Shown here in pieces: positions 1-9,131 of a DNA stretch of 33,092 nt. Every line of letters starts with the position of its first letter. Within the stretch, counting starts at the first letter, position 1. Source of the DNA: Candidatus Nealsoniibacteriota bacterium (GTDB lineage: Bacteria > Planctomycetota > Planctomycetia > Pirellulales > Thermoguttaceae); contig JABMRB010001231.1 in NCBI GenBank assembly GCA_013202865.1, positions 1 to 33,092 on the forward strand, read 5' to 3'. The position numbers and the translations under genes are program-made. Below the pieces are notes generated by a model. The model made no database searches, had not been told where the DNA came from, and worked only from the letters and a program-made list of their open reading frames with translations.

Positions 1-123
1 ATCGATCATTCGATAAATGCAAGTCTTGCTCAAAATCAACGAGCAAGGGTTATGAGCACGGGACTCTCACGCCTGTGAGTCGGCCCCGATGAGCGCTGCA
101 CTTTCACGCCGGTGTTTACAGGA

Positions 124-307
124 AGGCCCCGGCTCGGGCTCAACAACAGCAGGGCCGCCCTGCCTTACGTCTCACCGTCGCCGTACACCCTCAGGACTTA
201 GGCGAAGGGCGTACGGCGACGGCGAGACGACGGCGAGACGACGGCAGGGCTAATCCAGGGTGGTCCACTTCGGTGCCGGTGCCTGGTCCCATTTGCGAGC
301 CGATCTC
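124..307 (+). repeat. Direct repeat DR1, copy 1 (184 bp)
   Basis: Near-identical to 11401-11573 (aggcccc..tcgggctcaacaacagcagggccgccctgc..tgcgagccgatctc). The 11-bp length difference equals a tandem duplication of ggcgagacgac in this copy. Confidence 0.93.
157..250. repeat. Long imperfect inverted repeat (hairpin) inside DR1 copy 1
   Basis: gccctgcc..ctcaccgtcgccgtacaccct pairs with agggcgtacggcgacggcgag..ggcagggc around a ~14-nt loop. Confidence 0.85.
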
Positions 308-860
308 CAGCGGAGTAGTCCAACAAACGGATTCACGGAGCGATCCGTGCGACGGCGGACGTTCTATCAATTATTCGCGAGAAGAAAGCGAGCGGCTGAA
401 ACCCGCTGATCAAGAAATGCGTGAAGGTATACGCGACGCCGTTGGCGGTTGTCGATCGGCCGTGTGGCAATGGAACCGCCCAACGCTATGATCACCTGTA
501 GATCGGACACGCATTGCCCCATTATCATGTACTCTCTTGGGCCCAGATTTCCTGAAAACGGCTGAAAGTCGTTCTGCCGCATTTGATGAAATTGCGGAAA
601 CCGCAGCAACGATTGACTCATAGCCCCCCGTCTGGCGAGTATTCCAAAATCGCCTGCTTGATTTCCTCGGGCAAGAGCGGAAGTTTGGCAAGCCTCACCA
701 GCTCACCGGGAATGGCGTAATACTGGCGCGCCTTCTTAACGCGATGCATCAGCGGGACCGTTCCTTGATGAATCACGATTCCACCGGCTCGATGTCGTTT
801 TGCGGGCATGGGTTTATTCTTTGCGAGGGACAGAGTGATGATTGTGGGCGTCCGTTTGAT

Positions 861-1529
861 TCAGAGACACGGCTGTGCCTGCGAGCCCAATTGTTTCCAC
901 AGACGTCTCCGCGCGTAAACACCAAGATCCGATGCATCCATATCCGCGTTACTTATCGGTGGCACCATGCCATTGGCCAGATTAGAAAACAGGAACCGTC
1001 GCTCACACGGTGCCCCGCCGCCTGCTGTCCACGCATCAACCAACTCAGTATATCCACCGAAACCGTCAAGCCAAAAGGCGAGAATATCGGAGCCCAACTC
1101 GGTCAGCTCACCCCCGAGCAATATTCCATCTGGAGGCAGCTGTTCCGAACGTAAACCACGTCGATCGGAGTCCGATTGGACACCATTGATATCAACGACG
1201 GAATCCTTATCCTTGACTAGGATGGCCTCTCGTCGTTTCTTCTTCCTGTACCAATCCACTGTGCAGTTACTCCAGCATGTCTTTAGGAAGGCTCGGCACG
1301 ACCTTCTTTTCGGGTCACAGTTAGGAAGAAATGTCTCATGCGTGGCCAGGAGCACTTCCTGGCCCATGTCCTGCCGGTCCGCCTTGCAAAGGCTGCTCCA
1401 CTTCCCTGCAATGTAACGCTCGATCTCCTCGTTTACTTCTTCAAACAATCGTTTATAAGAAGTGTCGCGTTCATCATCAGCAGCCGTAACAAATTCGAGA
1501 TACAGTGTATCAAGCGTCGACTGGTTCAT
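861..1529 (-). CDS. ECF-type RNA polymerase sigma factor-like protein
   Basis: Region-2-like segment DRQDMGQEVLLATHETFLPNCDPKRRSCRAFLKTCWSNCTVDWYRKKKRREA. C-terminal region-4-like segment is weak. Start overlaps upstream stop by 4 nt. Confidence 0.65.
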   Translation of the reverse strand: MNQSTLDTLYLEFVTAADDERDTSYKRLFEEVNEEIERYIAGKWSSLCKADRQDMGQEVLLATHETFLPNCDPKRRSCRAFLKTCWSNCTVDWYRKKKRREAILVKDKDSVVDINGVQSDSDRRGLRSEQLPPDGILLGGELTELGSDILAFWLDGFGGYTELVDAWTAGGGAPCERRFLFSNLANGMVPPISNADMDASDLGVYARRRLWKQLGSQAQPCL

Positions 1530-3340
1530 CGTAGCACTTTCTCCTTCTCTTCGCCGTTCAGTATGCTCCTGGCTTGAACGTGCCCTTGCCAGTCTTCTTC
1601 TTCCTTCATCACGAGCCCCCGCAAGAAGTGGCGTTCAATCGGCCTTAGTCCAAAAGTACCGGCCTCCTCGTTCCAACCTCTGCCGGCAAGCACGTCAGAT
1701 ATCCGCAAAGCAAGATTTCCACGCTTCTTGCCTCCGGTTGACAGCGGGAGCGACTCGTCATTGAGTGCCAGCAGATTTTTCATCCAATTGTGTGAAGTGT
1801 CGATGTTCTCTCCTCCATGCCAAGCAAACACAGAAGGACTCTCTGGAATCGGATACAGAGCCAGATACACATCATTCGACATAATCGTGGGGTTTATCTC
1901 GCTGCCGTCTTCCCCTGTGAGATCATGGAAGCGGCGCTCCAAGTGCTTCTTGGCATTGAGCACCCTTTCAACAAGACGTTTGATAATCAGAATAGCCGCC
2001 CACCGTCGCACAAGGTCAGAATATTCGCCCGCAAATAGATCACAACACTTGTCAGTTCCGCAATGTCCGTGCAAACCGTTCGGCGTCGCAAACGTCTTAC
2101 ACCGATCCTTTAGCTTGTGTACCTTGTCGACCTCCACGAGTGCCACAAGTTCACGATGAACCATGCCGGAGATCTTGTCAGCCAGCAACGCCGGCGTATT
2201 GGCGGCATGCTCCAATCGAAATACCTCGGCTGCTTGTTCTTTGATTCCCAAAAGTCTTTCCGCCACGCTTGTGGTGTTGTCGCCATCGCTGCAAGGCTCA
2301 CACGCCTTGACTTGCGTTATCAACGGCCCCAATCTCTTGATTTTTTCGCAAACTGCCTTGTAGGACTTCGGATTTGCGTCTTTCAACGACGGTTCCAAGT
2401 TGGACACGACGCTCAACCAGTCTCGTAATGGAGCGAGCAACGCGGACAGTTGCCCACGTTCCTCAATGAGTTGCGTGTTGTTGTAAGCATCCCACACCGT
2501 CTTAGCCAGTTCATTGGCTGCGACATAGCCCTCTTTAGAAATCACATGATTCTGCAGGTCGTCCACCCAGGCCTGGATTGCCTTGGAACGCTCCTGTTCC
2601 GGCACGTCGATAAAGAGCCCCTGAACAGGTAATCGCCGCGTGCCGAAACGGGATTGGATTGTCACAACTTCGTGGTCGGGATTGGCAGCAAGCGCAATAA
2701 GGTCGCCAATGGAAATTACAATGCGATGGTCGTAGTACAGGCACTCGATGCGTGATCGAAGTCTGCGCACTCCTGCTTCTAGGATGTTCTTCCAGGTTCG
2801 TTTCTTTCCGGCAAACTCGATATCGACGTCATAGCACATCTTGAGCGTGCTTTCCAACTGTCGCACGGTGGGCCCCATGCGTTTCGACTGATAGGTTGTT
2901 GCGACCATGCCAGCCGGATGAAGCCGGAAGTGAGCAGCGTAGATCGAGCCTATCAAGAATCCGTCAAAATCCACCGCCTCATACTTTGCGGATAGGAAAC
3001 TCAATTGCGGGCCACTTTCCCCTGAATCGCCCTCATCCGCGTCCGACGCATCGTGAACATCGAATTGTCCTGCCGTCTTTCCCGAAGGATTGTATGTTGA
3101 GAGGTCGTAATCGATGGCAACTAGTTCGACAGGGAACACTGAGTCATTAGCATTTGAAGACAAATAGGCCTTCAGTAGTTGATTGAAGTCCTCGATGCTC
3201 TTGAGAGAGTCATTCTTGCCAGCGTCATCTTTGCAGACCACCTCGAAGAAGGGATCATACACACCGAGCCCACGTTCCGGGTGTCCGCTCTCCGGAATGT
3301 CATCAATCCAAAGGATTGCTATTTTGTCAAAGCTGGTCAT
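1526..3340 (-). CDS. Receiver-domain-like response regulator with large uncharacterised C-terminal part
   Basis: 604 aa. N-terminus ILWIDDIPES, candidate phosphoacceptor region LVAIDYDLS, later GFLIGS and ATTYQ, consistent with a divergent receiver. Cys/His cluster HGHCGTDKCC in the C-terminal half. Confidence 0.6.
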   Translation of the reverse strand: MTSFDKIAILWIDDIPESGHPERGLGVYDPFFEVVCKDDAGKNDSLKSIEDFNQLLKAYLSSNANDSVFPVELVAIDYDLSTYNPSGKTAGQFDVHDASDADEGDSGESGPQLSFLSAKYEAVDFDGFLIGSIYAAHFRLHPAGMVATTYQSKRMGPTVRQLESTLKMCYDVDIEFAGKKRTWKNILEAGVRRLRSRIECLYYDHRIVISIGDLIALAANPDHEVVTIQSRFGTRRLPVQGLFIDVPEQERSKAIQAWVDDLQNHVISKEGYVAANELAKTVWDAYNNTQLIEERGQLSALLAPLRDWLSVVSNLEPSLKDANPKSYKAVCEKIKRLGPLITQVKACEPCSDGDNTTSVAERLLGIKEQAAEVFRLEHAANTPALLADKISGMVHRELVALVEVDKVHKLKDRCKTFATPNGLHGHCGTDKCCDLFAGEYSDLVRRWAAILIIKRLVERVLNAKKHLERRFHDLTGEDGSEINPTIMSNDVYLALYPIPESPSVFAWHGGENIDTSHNWMKNLLALNDESLPLSTGGKKRGNLALRISDVLAGRGWNEEAGTFGLRPIERHFLRGLVMKEEEDWQGHVQARSILNGEEKEKVLR

Positions 3341-3345
3341 GCTTG

Positions 3346-5226
3346 CTATTCCTTACTTTGTTCCATGCCAGATAAATGGATGGCCACGCCATAAAACGGG
3401 ACGCCCTTTGTGTTCTTGTAGCGGCGGTGCCAAACAGAGCCAACATCCAGATTGTGAAGTATGCCGGCCACCATCCCGAGCCCCTTGCCAGCGGAGTCGT
3501 CCACTCGCGTATACGCGTCCGGTAGGCTTCGCCACTTAAGAAAGCCGAGGTCGCGGTCATCATTTTGCACGTCGACCCAGTTGCACAACAGCATTGCGGG
3601 CAAACCGTCGACTAAGTCTGATTTGACAATCAATGATACCGTCGCGAGGTTGTGAGCGACAGTGTTATTGATCCCCCCGTGTCGAATTGCGTTTAGGAGC
3701 ACCTCATAGAAGACGGCGGACAGCACTTCATCGCCAAGCCGACAGCGAGCATTCTCATCATCCACAATTTCCGGAGACAATCGCAACGAACAGTTGTTGT
3801 CCACGATTACTCTCAATTCCAGGGAGCATTCCCCGAAGCCGTCGATGCACCGAGAAGACAAAACATTGGCCGCCCATTTCCTAACCTGATGCACCAGATC
3901 AAGGGGACTTCGATCGTAGGAAACGAAGCGTTCCCTTTTCGCCTTTTCTTTCTTGTAGTACTCCCAGAAGCTGTCGATCCGGTCGAATCCCCACAACTGA
4001 AGCGTTTGATAGGTGTTGGACAGCGTTCGTGCGCTTCGCATTGCGAGGTAGGTGCCACGAGAGACGTCATCAAGAGCATGAATTCCCGTGCCCGCGTTTT
4101 CCATCTCGCGCTGGTAATCCGTTAGATGTTTACCTTGAATATCCACGAGCTGCCGTTCGACGTCGTCACAGCGATTGCGCATGATATGGCCTGAGTTGCG
4201 GAATGCCGATTCCATGACTCTCAATACTTCTGAATGCCGTTGTGTCTCAGCCATCGCCTGCAGGACCGGCGAAGCGTTGAGTCCCAGGAGCATTCGCAGA
4301 ATATGGTGGAACGCCCTGTCCGGCTCCTCATGATCCATCGTCGGCCAATAGATCACCATCGTGGAATCGAATCTGTTCTGAGCTGTTGGTGAATGGAAGT
4401 AGGAGACGCTGGAGTGGCCCATTCCCTCGCAGTAGATTGCCATCAGTGCGAAGTGTTGCACGGCGTTCTGGCATTCCTTACACAGTTTCTTCTGCATGTC
4501 CTCTGCGACTCCCTTTTCTGCCAGTTGTTCTCCGAGTGAAGAAGTGGAATGCTCCCACGCTTTTATATGACTGGCAAGCTGCTCTTTTGCAATGTCATAA
4601 TATCCCTTTGCCGAACGCGACTGTCCGAATTCCCTCCAAATATCACGAACGGTGTTGATGATCGCGTTCGGCGTTGCGCCAGGTGGACGAAGGAACTGGA
4701 CTGTGATATCCCTTGCATTATCCCACTCTTCTCGCTCATTCGCATCGACGCGGTGTTCCAGGTTGTCAGGGAAGAACGCTCGAAATTGAATTCCAACGCT
4801 ATTTGGACGCAATGTGAAAATATGGGCCAGGGCGAGGCCAGATTCTTTTCTCGCTAACATCTGAAGGAATGGCAACGAATGGTAGGAATCGTTGAGAAGA
4901 AGAACAATCTCGCGAAAGAAGTCCGAGAATTTCCCGCCCCCCTCCAACTGTCCTCGCCCTCCCGTGGGAGCCACTCCTTTGAGTCGTTCACGCTCAGCCT
5001 TCTCCTTTCCTGGTGTCCAAAACACTTCCGTTCCAGGATAGATTGGCCTAAGACACTCTTCGAGATCCCCTGAGAAACGCATCTCTAACTGTTCGCGGTT
5101 ATGGTCGTAGGAGGCGACTCGCAACAAGAGTGAATTGCACAACCAAATCGCGTGTTCCGTAGGGCATTCATTCCCCTGGCGGCGGTCTGGATAGTTGCAT
5201 TTGTGGCCGGTTGTTGTTTCAGTCAT
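3346..5226 (-). CDS. GHKL ATPase / atypical histidine-kinase-like protein
   Basis: 626 aa. N-box-like EVLLNAIRHG and G-box-like GKGLGMVAGIL. Possible His-box GHIMRNRCDDVE. Confidence 0.7.
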   Translation of the reverse strand: MTETTTGHKCNYPDRRQGNECPTEHAIWLCNSLLLRVASYDHNREQLEMRFSGDLEECLRPIYPGTEVFWTPGKEKAERERLKGVAPTGGRGQLEGGGKFSDFFREIVLLLNDSYHSLPFLQMLARKESGLALAHIFTLRPNSVGIQFRAFFPDNLEHRVDANEREEWDNARDITVQFLRPPGATPNAIINTVRDIWREFGQSRSAKGYYDIAKEQLASHIKAWEHSTSSLGEQLAEKGVAEDMQKKLCKECQNAVQHFALMAIYCEGMGHSSVSYFHSPTAQNRFDSTMVIYWPTMDHEEPDRAFHHILRMLLGLNASPVLQAMAETQRHSEVLRVMESAFRNSGHIMRNRCDDVERQLVDIQGKHLTDYQREMENAGTGIHALDDVSRGTYLAMRSARTLSNTYQTLQLWGFDRIDSFWEYYKKEKAKRERFVSYDRSPLDLVHQVRKWAANVLSSRCIDGFGECSLELRVIVDNNCSLRLSPEIVDDENARCRLGDEVLSAVFYEVLLNAIRHGGINNTVAHNLATVSLIVKSDLVDGLPAMLLCNWVDVQNDDRDLGFLKWRSLPDAYTRVDDSAGKGLGMVAGILHNLDVGSVWHRRYKNTKGVPFYGVAIHLSGMEQSKE

Positions 5227-6527
5227 GCATCACCATAGAACTCTTGGTAGAATCCGTTTCGCAGTTCGACTAGTTTCTCCATCGGACATTCACAGCGAAC
5301 AATGACATGTTCTCCGTCATAGTGGTCCCAATTCTCGTCTTGAATGAGCCCGCGTCTATGATACTCCTTGTGAATCGGAGTGCCTGGGAAGGGCACCAGG
5401 AAGGAGACATAGGGGAAATCGATCGCAATGCCGCTCTCTCGCAGCATCAGGAGGCGATTCAGCCCGTACTGGATTAGGCCATAATTCTCGTGAGGCTCAC
5501 CGATTATATACGACGGGCACACACGAATACCATGATCGCAGAGAATTTGCAGGCTTTCCTCCACGTTCGGGCCGCCGGCCTTATGGTAATGTCGAAGTGT
5601 CGCCGGGATAAACGACTCCAGGCCAATCACGGATCGACTATATCCCGACTGGCGGAGCAACGGCAGAAGACGATGGACTTTTGGATTCTTTAGATCGGTA
5701 AGCTTCATGTATGTGTGCCACTTGACGGGACTGCCGCGATCGACCAACCCTTGGGCAATCGCCCGCACGCGACGCGGATTGGAGAAGAAATCCTCGTCCC
5801 AGATAGCCAGCGTCTCAACTCCGTAGCGTGTTGTGAGATGGTCGACTTCTTCAAGAATCTGTTTAACAGACCTCGACAGGGGACGCTCGTAGCGGCACGC
5901 AGTATGGCAGAACGTGCATTTGTAGCGGCAACCTCGCTGGGCATGGATTGTTGCATAACGCTTGCCCGGAAAAGCTTCGGCCGAGTATTCATCCATGGGA
6001 AGCCCTTCTCGTTCCATCATCGGCAGTTCGGCCGGATACACGCGTTGGGCGGCGGAAGTCGACATTGCATGGACCCCATCACTTCCTCGGTAGGCGATGC
6101 CGGGAATGTCGGCGGGCGAAGCTCCCTCCAGGTAGGTGAGAAAGGCTTGCTCACCATCGCTAATCACTGCCATATCTGCGTCAGCCGTTTCCGCAAGGCG
6201 TACGGCATTCTCTGAAGTGACGCACTCGCCACCGATTGCTATTCTAGCATTCGGGATCACTTCGCGAACCAGTCGAACGCTATCGCAACTTCTATTGAAA
6301 TTGAAGTTTCGTACGGAGAAGCCGACGACCGTGGGCTGGTAGTCGGCGAGCACATTTCGAAGATCATCTTCGACGGAAGTTCGGAGTAAGTGCAGTAACC
6401 GACAATCAATTGCACGTTTCTTGAGCAACGCGGCCAGATAGCACAAGCCGATGGGCTCGGAATGCGAGAGACGCTGCAGCCCGCCAGCCGGCTTATCGAT
6501 TTTGACCAAGAGGACCCTTTCGTTCAC
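5223..6527 (-). CDS. B12-binding-domain-type radical SAM protein
   Basis: CxxxCxxC motif (QRGCRYKCTFCHTAC), N-terminal Rossmann-like region (VVGFSVRNFN, IAIGGECVTSENA). GTG start at 6527 preceded by aaggagg and overlapping the upstream TGA (GTGA), so the listed ORF start at 6686 is too long. Confidence 0.88.
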   Translation of the reverse strand: MNERVLLVKIDKPAGGLQRLSHSEPIGLCYLAALLKKRAIDCRLLHLLRTSVEDDLRNVLADYQPTVVGFSVRNFNFNRSCDSVRLVREVIPNARIAIGGECVTSENAVRLAETADADMAVISDGEQAFLTYLEGASPADIPGIAYRGSDGVHAMSTSAAQRVYPAELPMMEREGLPMDEYSAEAFPGKRYATIHAQRGCRYKCTFCHTACRYERPLSRSVKQILEEVDHLTTRYGVETLAIWDEDFFSNPRRVRAIAQGLVDRGSPVKWHTYMKLTDLKNPKVHRLLPLLRQSGYSRSVIGLESFIPATLRHYHKAGGPNVEESLQILCDHGIRVCPSYIIGEPHENYGLIQYGLNRLLMLRESGIAIDFPYVSFLVPFPGTPIHKEYHRRGLIQDENWDHYDGEHVIVRCECPMEKLVELRNGFYQEFYGDA

Positions 6528-7246
6528 GCCGGTCCTCCTTCCGGTGCGTGCTTGGTCTTCTCGAATCGTACGAGATGTCCGTCGGAGAGTTCCAGAACGT
6601 GGTCCCCCCACGATTCCGCAAGTTCGTGGTCGTGGGTGACCATGACGGTGGTTATGCGATGCTCGCGAATCCATGCCCGAGTCCACCGCAGAAGATTCTC
6701 TCGGACTGTCGGGTCCAAGTTGGCCACAAACTCGTCCAAGAGCAGGATAGATGGACTTCGCATCATTGCCATGATGATTGCCACCTGCTGGCGTTCCCCT
6801 CCCGAAAGCTCCGAGACTGGCGTATTCTCGAACGATTCAAACCGCTCCTGCAACCCGGCCCTTTTCAGAAAAGCATGGATGTCATGCTGAAAACGGTGTT
6901 CAGGAAATGTCAAGAGATACGAGGGACGCCGGGAAAACACGAGGCTCAGGTTTTCGAGCGGCGTCATGGAACCGACAACGCCAAGCCCAACGTCCTGAAA
7001 AACGCTGACTACTTCACTTCGCATGTTGGTGACCGGAGTATCGTCGACGAGTATTTCACCTTGGTCCCAGGGAAAAGCGCGCCGCAAACAATTCAACAGA
7101 GTTGTCTTCCCGGAACCGTTGTGGCCGATTACCGACAATATCTGGCCACTTTGGAGCGAAAACGAAATGTCCCTAAGCGCTGGAACTTCCCGTCCGCCCG
7201 GGGTGATGAAGGTCTTCGACAGACTATCTACTTGCAGATGCGACAT
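6524..7246 (-). CDS. ABC transporter ATP-binding protein
   Basis: Walker A GHNGSGKTT, signature LSGGERQQ, Walker B SILLLDEF, H-loop VTHDHE. Confidence 0.95.
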   Translation of the reverse strand: MSHLQVDSLSKTFITPGGREVPALRDISFSLQSGQILSVIGHNGSGKTTLLNCLRRAFPWDQGEILVDDTPVTNMRSEVVSVFQDVGLGVVGSMTPLENLSLVFSRRPSYLLTFPEHRFQHDIHAFLKRAGLQERFESFENTPVSELSGGERQQVAIIMAMMRSPSILLLDEFVANLDPTVRENLLRWTRAWIREHRITTVMVTHDHELAESWGDHVLELSDGHLVRFEKTKHAPEGGPA

Positions 7247-7248
7247 TG

Positions 7249-8145
7249 CTATATTCGTATCTTTTCGAGCACATTATGGCCAAAGAAGCCGTTGCTTCGC
7301 GCGAGCCAGCAAAACGCTATCACCATTAGCGAAGTCACTAGGTCCAAACCGCCATCGGGCATGCCGAGATTCAATGCCAGGAGACGCACTAATTGCATAA
7401 CCAAAGTACCGCCAATACAGGCGAGGAAAGCCGGCGCTAGTCTTCTGGTTGGGAAGATGGCCTCGCCCAACATGATCGCAGCTAGCGCCGAGATGGCCAT
7501 GCCACGTCCCATGTTTATGCTCGCGTAGCCCGATCGCTGTGAGAGCAGGGCCGCAGCCAGGCCAATGACCCCATTAGCAATTGCCAGGCCGACCATATCC
7601 CAGACAAGCAACGAGTGGCCTAATTCTCGTGCAAGATTGGGGTTCTCGCCACGTATGCGTAGCATGAAACCACTACCCGTTCGTAACAAGCTTACAACCC
7701 CGACGACAATCACGGCGAGTGACAACGCCATGCCCACAATTCCCACTGCTAGTGGATTATCGAGAAAACCAAGCACAGAGCCTAGTACCCAATCATCCGG
7801 AAGTGTTCGGCTCGGCTGGCCCGCAACAAGAAGGCCAACAGAGAAGCACATCATCATTGTAAGGATCGAAGCCAGAATCGTTGGCAACTTCACTAAATTG
7901 GCCAACGCGGCAGTCGTCAACCCAGCAGCGACTCCCGCCAAAACGCTGACTATCAGGGCGATCCAAGGCGAGCCCGTGCTGACATACGCCATGCCGCCAA
8001 GAATGGCTGAAAGCCCGAAACCACCCTCTGCCGTCAAGTCGGGAAACCGCAAAACGCGGAACGACAGGTATACGCCAATCGTGACGACCGAGAACAACAG
8101 AGTTGTTTCCAGGGTGTACAGCAATTGTACGACGGTGGAGTTCAT
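7249..8145 (-). CDS. ABC transporter permease (TrpX/LivH-like inner-membrane component)
   Basis: Multiple hydrophobic helices, between binding-protein and ATPase genes. Start MNSTVVQLL at 8145 overlaps upstream stop by 4 nt. Confidence 0.87.
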   Translation of the reverse strand: MNSTVVQLLYTLETTLLFSVVTIGVYLSFRVLRFPDLTAEGGFGLSAILGGMAYVSTGSPWIALIVSVLAGVAAGLTTAALANLVKLPTILASILTMMMCFSVGLLVAGQPSRTLPDDWVLGSVLGFLDNPLAVGIVGMALSLAVIVVGVVSLLRTGSGFMLRIRGENPNLARELGHSLLVWDMVGLAIANGVIGLAAALLSQRSGYASINMGRGMAISALAAIMLGEAIFPTRRLAPAFLACIGGTLVMQLVRLLALNLGMPDGGLDLVTSLMVIAFCWLARSNGFFGHNVLEKIRI

Positions 8146-9131
8146 TCCCCGACCTGCTTTCCTTCTTGTTTCCACGTTTCGGGAACTGCAAGGCCCAACT
8201 CGTCAATCTGGCTGCTGTTATAGTAGAGTTCAAAACGATCCGCTTGACGAATGGGCATTTCGGCCGGTCTCTTCTTGCCGTTTAGGATAACGGCGGCCAT
8301 TTCGGCGGATATCCTGCCCAAGTCATCGTAATTGAAGCCCACGGAAAAGATCGCCCCTTGCTTCGCCGTTCCTTCATCGCAGTTGAAGACGGGGATTTCG
8401 ACCTCATTTGCCGTTCGAACCAAGAGCGGAAACGCGCTCTGAATGGTCGCGTCGGTTGGAGCGTATAACGCGTCGACTTTACCGACGAGTGAAACCAACG
8501 TTTGCTTGATTTCGTTCTGATTCGAGATGGTTGCCGCAACTGGCGTTAGGCCGCGTTCTTGACATTCGATCTTGAAGCGACCCGCGATGATCTCGGAGTT
8601 GTCTTCCGATGGGTTGTAAATGATGCCAATTCGCTTTGCATTTGGCAGCATCTCGGCAAGTCGGTCCAATTGGGCGCTAATGGGGCTGAGATCGCTCGTG
8701 CCTGTGACGTTGTGTCCCGGTTGCTCCCATGAATCTACCAGCCCGGCAGATTGAGGATCGGTGGCTGCCCCAAGTACGATCGGCAGGCTATCGGCCTTCT
8801 TCATCAGGGATTGGGCTTGGTTTGTACCAATGACGAACACGAGATCGTATCCCTCCGTGGCAAATTTCCGAGCCATCTGCTCTGTCTTGGCCGCGTCGCC
8901 CTCGGGCACCATCGTTACAAACTCCACTCTGCCGGGAAATTCTCTCTCCAGAGTCTCGCGAAAGGCGTCGGCCATCCCGTCGAGAACCGGATGCCGCACC
9001 ACTTCGAAAACGCCTACCTTGAAGTGCTTCTCACCCGGAGTCGGCGGCCCGCCGTCCTGGTTTAGGCAAAAGATCAAGGCGATCAGGACGATCACAAGGC
9101 CGATCCCAACATACCACCTTCTGTTTCTCAT
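8142..9131 (-). CDS. ABC transporter substrate-binding protein (ABC_sub_bind/TrpX-like)
   Basis: N-terminal hydrophobic signal; FKVGVFEVVRHPVLDGMADAFRETL, IVLGAATDPQSAGLV, NVTGTSDL, KRIGIIYNPSEDNS typical of the family. Confidence 0.9.
   Translation of the reverse strand: MRNRRWYVGIGLVIVLIALIFCLNQDGGPPTPGEKHFKVGVFEVVRHPVLDGMADAFRETLEREFPGRVEFVTMVPEGDAAKTEQMARKFATEGYDLVFVIGTNQAQSLMKKADSLPIVLGAATDPQSAGLVDSWEQPGHNVTGTSDLSPISAQLDRLAEMLPNAKRIGIIYNPSEDNSEIIAGRFKIECQERGLTPVAATISNQNEIKQTLVSLVGKVDALYAPTDATIQSAFPLLVRTANEVEIPVFNCDEGTAKQGAIFSVGFNYDDLGRISAEMAAVILNGKKRPAEMPIRQADRFELYYNSSQIDELGLAVPETWKQEGKQVGE

Noticed and set aside
618-809. 63-aa minus-strand ORF ending LVRLAKLPLLPEEIKQAILEYSPDGGL
   Set aside because: Could be a remnant of a small HTH protein associated with recombinases, but too short and unsupported to call.
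6548-8290. Long plus-strand ORFs (6548-7528, 7565-8290) opposite the ABC transporter genes
   Set aside because: Antisense to genes with clear family motifs; translations are low-complexity shadow ORFs.
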